Positions 5,538 through 7,604 of a stretch of 7,604 nucleotides of DNA are shown here, in pieces. The position numbers and the translations under genes were made by a program. Origin of the DNA: Gammaproteobacteria bacterium (GTDB taxonomy: Bacteria > Pseudomonadota > Gammaproteobacteria > Thiohalospirales > Thiohalospiraceae); assembly GCA_014762485.1 (NCBI GenBank), contig JABURU010000125.1, positions 1-7,604 on the forward strand. Reading direction: 5' to 3'. The stretch's first letter is position 1, and every line of letters starts with the position of its first letter. Below the pieces are notes generated by a model. That model searched no databases and was not told the DNA's origin. It worked only from the letters and a program-made list of their open reading frames with translations.

Positions 5538-6531
5538 CCTTCTCTTTCTTCTCACCCAAGTTGGCAGGCGGCCAGTTTTCCAGACGCATACCCAGTGACA
5601 GACCATGGCTGGCCAGCACGTCTTTGATCTCGGTGAGAGACTTCTTACCCAGGTTAGGAGTCTTCAACAGCTCCACCTCGGTACGTTGAATCAAATCGCC
5701 AATGTAGTAGATGTGTTCCGCCTTCAGACAGTTGGCTGAACGTACCGTCAGCTCCAGGTCGTCTATAGGACGCAACAGGATAGGATCGAACTCGACCTTT
5801 TCCTCTTCTTCTTCTACATCTTGCTGAGTCTTCAGCTCAACGAAGGATGACAGCTGATCCTGTAAAATGGTGGCAGCCGCACGAATCGCGTTTTCAGGCT
5901 CAATCGTACCGTTGCTTTCCAGGTCAATAACCAGCTTGTCCAGATCCGTACGCTGTTCAACACGCGCGCTATCTACATTGTAGGAGACACGGTAAACAGG
6001 GCTGAATGTCGCATCCAGCTGTAAACGGCCAACTGGACGCTCTTCGCCTTCTTCCAGTACACGAGTATTGGAAGGCTGATAACCTCGGCCACGCTTAACC
6101 CACAGGGTCATTTTTAGAGCCCCGTTATTGGTCAAGTGAGCAATAACGTGGTCTGGATTGATGATTTCGACGTCACTGGGCAACTCAAGGTCTGCCGCAG
6201 TTACCACACCGGAACCTGATTTATTCAGGGTCAGGGTCGCTTCGTCCATACCATCCATCTTGATGGCCAGGCCTTTCAGATTTAGCAGGATGTCGATGAC
6301 ATCTTCCTGCACACCTTCGATCGTAGTGTACTCATGCAGCACACCCTCAATCTCGGCTTCTACAACCGCACAGCCGCTCATGGAAGACAGCAGTATACGG
6401 CGCAGGGCGTTACCCAATGTGTGACCGAAACCTCGCTCAAGAGGCTCCAGAGTCACTTTGGCGTGACGCTCATTAATCTCTTGTATGTCTACCAAACGCG
6501 GCTTTAAAAAGTCAGCAGCAGAACTCGACAT
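5530..6531 (-). CDS. rpoA: DNA-directed RNA polymerase alpha subunit
   Basis: The 333-residue alpha subunit seeds assembly of RNA polymerase and contacts UP elements and activators (E. coli: 329 residues). The N-terminal assembly domain (about 1-235) shows EPLERGFGHTLGNALRRILLSS (28-50, dimer helix) and GVLHEYTTIEGVQEDV. An acidic linker rich in Glu (239-247) leads to the C-terminal domain (about 250-325) with LRPIDDLELTVRSANCLKAE...LKTPNLGKKSLTEIKDVLASHGL. The key DNA-contact arginine (R265 in E. coli) is R264 here, with N267 and K270 also kept, so UP-element binding should work as in E. coli. ATG at 6531 follows GGGAGAGGA (6546-6538). It sits 53 nt after rpsD in the same operon. Confidence 0.99.
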   Translation of the reverse strand: MSSSAADFLKPRLVDIQEINERHAKVTLEPLERGFGHTLGNALRRILLSSMSGCAVVEAEIEGVLHEYTTIEGVQEDVIDILLNLKGLAIKMDGMDEATLTLNKSGSGVVTAADLELPSDVEIINPDHVIAHLTNNGALKMTLWVKRGRGYQPSNTRVLEEGEERPVGRLQLDATFSPVYRVSYNVDSARVEQRTDLDKLVIDLESNGTIEPENAIRAAATILQDQLSSFVELKTQQDVEEEEEKVEFDPILLRPIDDLELTVRSANCLKAEHIYYIGDLIQRTEVELLKTPNLGKKSLTEIKDVLASHGLSLGMRLENWPPANLGEKKEKAS

Positions 6532-6570
6532 GAACTATCCTCTCCCTAAGTAACGTAATCAGCTTCAACC

Positions 6571-6589
6571 AGTAATTATTGAAATTACT
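6571..6589 (-). repeat. AT-rich hairpin at the rpsD stop codon
   Basis: AGTAATT and AATTACT form a 7-bp stem with a 5-nt loop; the rpsD TAA (6587-6585) lies within the first arm on the - strand. It has no GC core and no U-tract. It may be a weak mRNA structure in the rpsD-rpoA spacer or chance. Confidence 0.25.
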
Positions 6590-7211
6590 TGGAGTAAAGC
6601 TCCACGACCAGGTGCTCTTTGTAGCTAGCAGGCAATTCGCTGCGTTCTGGTCGAGACTTGAAGATACCTTCCTTCTTCTTGGCATCTACGTCGAGCCACT
6701 CGGCAAAGCCACGTGAATCCTGGCTATCCATTGCAGCCTGGATACGCAGTTGTTCCTTGGCACCATCGGCAACCGCAACTGTCTCACCAGGCTTAACCTG
6801 ATAGGACGGAATGTTCATCTTACGGCCATTGATAGTGATACCGTTATGACGAACCAGTTGGCGCGCTTCTGAACGAGAGGCGGCAAAGCCCATGCGGTAA
6901 ACCACATTATCCAGACGACACTCCAGCAGTTGCAACAGGTTCTCACCGGTTGAGCCTTTCTGGCTGTCCGCTTCTTTATAATAAAGGCGGAACTGCTTTT
7001 CCATTAGACCATAAACACGACGCAGCTTCTGCTTTTCACGCAGCTGCATGGCGTAGTCACTCATACGAGTACGACGCTGGCCGTGCTGACCCGGTGGGAA
7101 AGGACGATTTTCCATTGCACACTTACTGGTGTAACACTTGTCGCCTTTCAGGAACAGCTTCTCGCCTTCACGGCGGCACTGACGACATTTAGAACCTATG
7201 TATCTAGCCAC
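6585..7211 (-). CDS. rpsD: 30S ribosomal protein S4, four-cysteine (zinc-type) form
   Basis: The 208-residue S4 is a primary 16S rRNA binder that nucleates 30S assembly. In E. coli it also represses the alpha operon by binding the rpsM leader, which is outside this window. The N-terminus has C9, C12, C26 and C31 (CRQC...C....C), the zinc-ligand pattern known from Thermus S4; E. coli S4 lacks it. The middle shows PGQHGQRR, SDYAMQLREKQKLRR.YG and the S4 RNA-binding fold LECRLDNVVYRMGFAASRSEARQLV (about 96-120). The protein ends HLVVELYSK. The start codon is GTG at 7211 (giving fMet-A-R-Y), with GGAG (7222-7219) 7 nt upstream, inside the 14-nt gap after rpsK. Confidence 0.99.
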   Translation of the reverse strand: MARYIGSKCRQCRREGEKLFLKGDKCYTSKCAMENRPFPPGQHGQRRTRMSDYAMQLREKQKLRRVYGLMEKQFRLYYKEADSQKGSTGENLLQLLECRLDNVVYRMGFAASRSEARQLVRHNGITINGRKMNIPSYQVKPGETVAVADGAKEQLRIQAAMDSQDSRGFAEWLDVDAKKKEGIFKSRPERSELPASYKEHLVVELYSK

Positions 7212-7218
7212 TTCAGGT

Positions 7219-7222
7219 CTCC
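7219..7222 (-). promoter_or_regulatory. Ribosome binding site deciding the GTG start of rpsD
   Basis: GGAG on the - strand lies 7 nt before GTG at 7211. The GTG encodes the first residue of the universally conserved MARY start of S4, so the non-ATG start is well supported. Confidence 0.75.
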
Positions 7223-7225
7223 AAA

Positions 7226-7604
7226 TTAAACGCGGCGCTTCTTGGGCGGACGGCAGCCGTTATGGGGGATCGGAGTCACATCGGAGATGTTAGTCACCTT
7301 TAGACCGATGTTGTTCAGAGCACGAACAGCGGACTCACGACCCGGTCCTGGACCCTTAACCATTACTTCGACATTTTTCATGCCATATTCTTTCGCAACG
7401 TTACCCGCACGTTCGGCGGCAACCTGTGCTGCGAAAGGAGTACTCTTACGTGAACCACGGAAACCTGAACCACCGGCAGTTGCCCAGCACAGGGCATTAC
7501 CTTGACGATCCGTGATGGTCACAATAGTGTTGTTGAAAGACGCGTGGACGTGAGCCACACCATCAACAACATTCTTTTTAACCTTCTTGCTTTTACGCGC
7601 AGTC
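7226..7604 (-). CDS. rpsK: 30S ribosomal protein S11 (N-terminal few residues beyond the window)
   Basis: S11 sits on the 30S platform and contacts the mRNA exit region. The frame reads from the window edge as TARKSKKVKKNVVDGVAHVH, matching the basic N-terminus of E. coli S11, then SFNNTIVTITDRQGNAL, WATAGGSGFRGSRKSTPFAAQVAAERA, VMVKGPGPGRES and the invariant end PIPHNGCRPPKKRRV. The NG near the C-terminus is where isoaspartate forms in E. coli S11. About 125 residues are visible and about 4-5 are missing, so the gene is cut by the window, not broken. An in-frame GTG at 7558 is the internal valine of DGVAH and not the start. The rpsD gene follows after 14 nt; rpsM is expected just upstream. 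Confidence 0.98.
   Translation of the reverse strand, partial: TARKSKKVKKNVVDGVAHVHASFNNTIVTITDRQGNALCWATAGGSGFRGSRKSTPFAAQVAAERAGNVAKEYGMKNVEVMVKGPGPGRESAVRALNNIGLKVTNISDVTPIPHNGCRPPKKRRV

Noticed and set aside
7226..7558. GTG at 7558 as the rpsK start
   Set aside because: It encodes the valine of the conserved DGVAH segment; the basic N-terminus of S11 continues upstream to the window edge.
1..7604. CRISPR arrays, tRNA or rRNA genes, insertion sequences, phage genes
   Set aside because: I saw no repeat-spacer pattern, tRNA-like fold, transposase or integrase motif, or long terminal repeats; the sequence is nearly filled by recognisable genes.

Overview
The window is a stretch of bacterial chromosome, almost certainly gammaproteobacterial. 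The evidence is the very close match of RpoA, L17, S4 and S11 to the Escherichia coli proteins (for example the near-identical alpha C-terminal domain) and the classical gene order rpsK-rpsD-rpoA-rplQ. It does not look like Enterobacterales: S4 carries four zinc-type cysteines that E. coli S4 lacks, and I recall that uvrA lies a few genes from rplQ in Pseudomonas-like genomes. I cannot name a genus. The window is nearly all coding; the longest non-coding gap is 90 nt (1743-1832).

Layout. Bases 1-19 look like a residual Tn5/Nextera mosaic-end adapter, so the window starts at an artificial contig end. From base 20 to 1312 on the + strand is the C-terminal 430 residues of the excision-repair ATPase UvrA. 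Everything else is on the - strand. Reading from the right edge in the direction of transcription: rpsK (start just beyond the edge), rpsD, rpoA and rplQ form the end of the alpha ribosomal-protein operon, closed by a strong bidirectional intrinsic terminator at 5029-5063. Next come a SAM hydrolase (DUF62 family), a cyclopropane-fatty-acyl-phospholipid synthase and a geranylgeranyl-reductase-family flavoprotein, spaced 59 and 14 nt apart and probably one operon. After a 90-nt gap comes a small stand-alone PAS protein resembling the flavin-binding domain of the aerotaxis sensor Aer. Its 3' end overlaps the end of uvrA by 8 nt, tail to tail.

How it fits together. The alpha operon supplies translation and transcription core parts. 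The three-gene block suggests SAM-dependent membrane-lipid modification: a SAM-hydrolysing enzyme, a SAM-dependent enzyme acting on phospholipid double bonds, and an FAD reductase of a family that saturates lipid double bonds. The PAS gene has a 9/10 match to an FNR/Anr box in front of it, placed correctly for an oxygen-responsive promoter, which would suit a redox-sensing product.

The most unusual point is the start of the SAM hydrolase gene. Its conserved N-terminal motif extends upstream of the first ATG, and the only plausible start codon is a CTG directly against the U-tract of the ribosomal-operon terminator, with no Shine-Dalgarno sequence. A candidate promoter (TTGACA, 17 nt, TAAAAA) lies between rplQ and the terminator and would start transcription inside the hairpin, disabling it.
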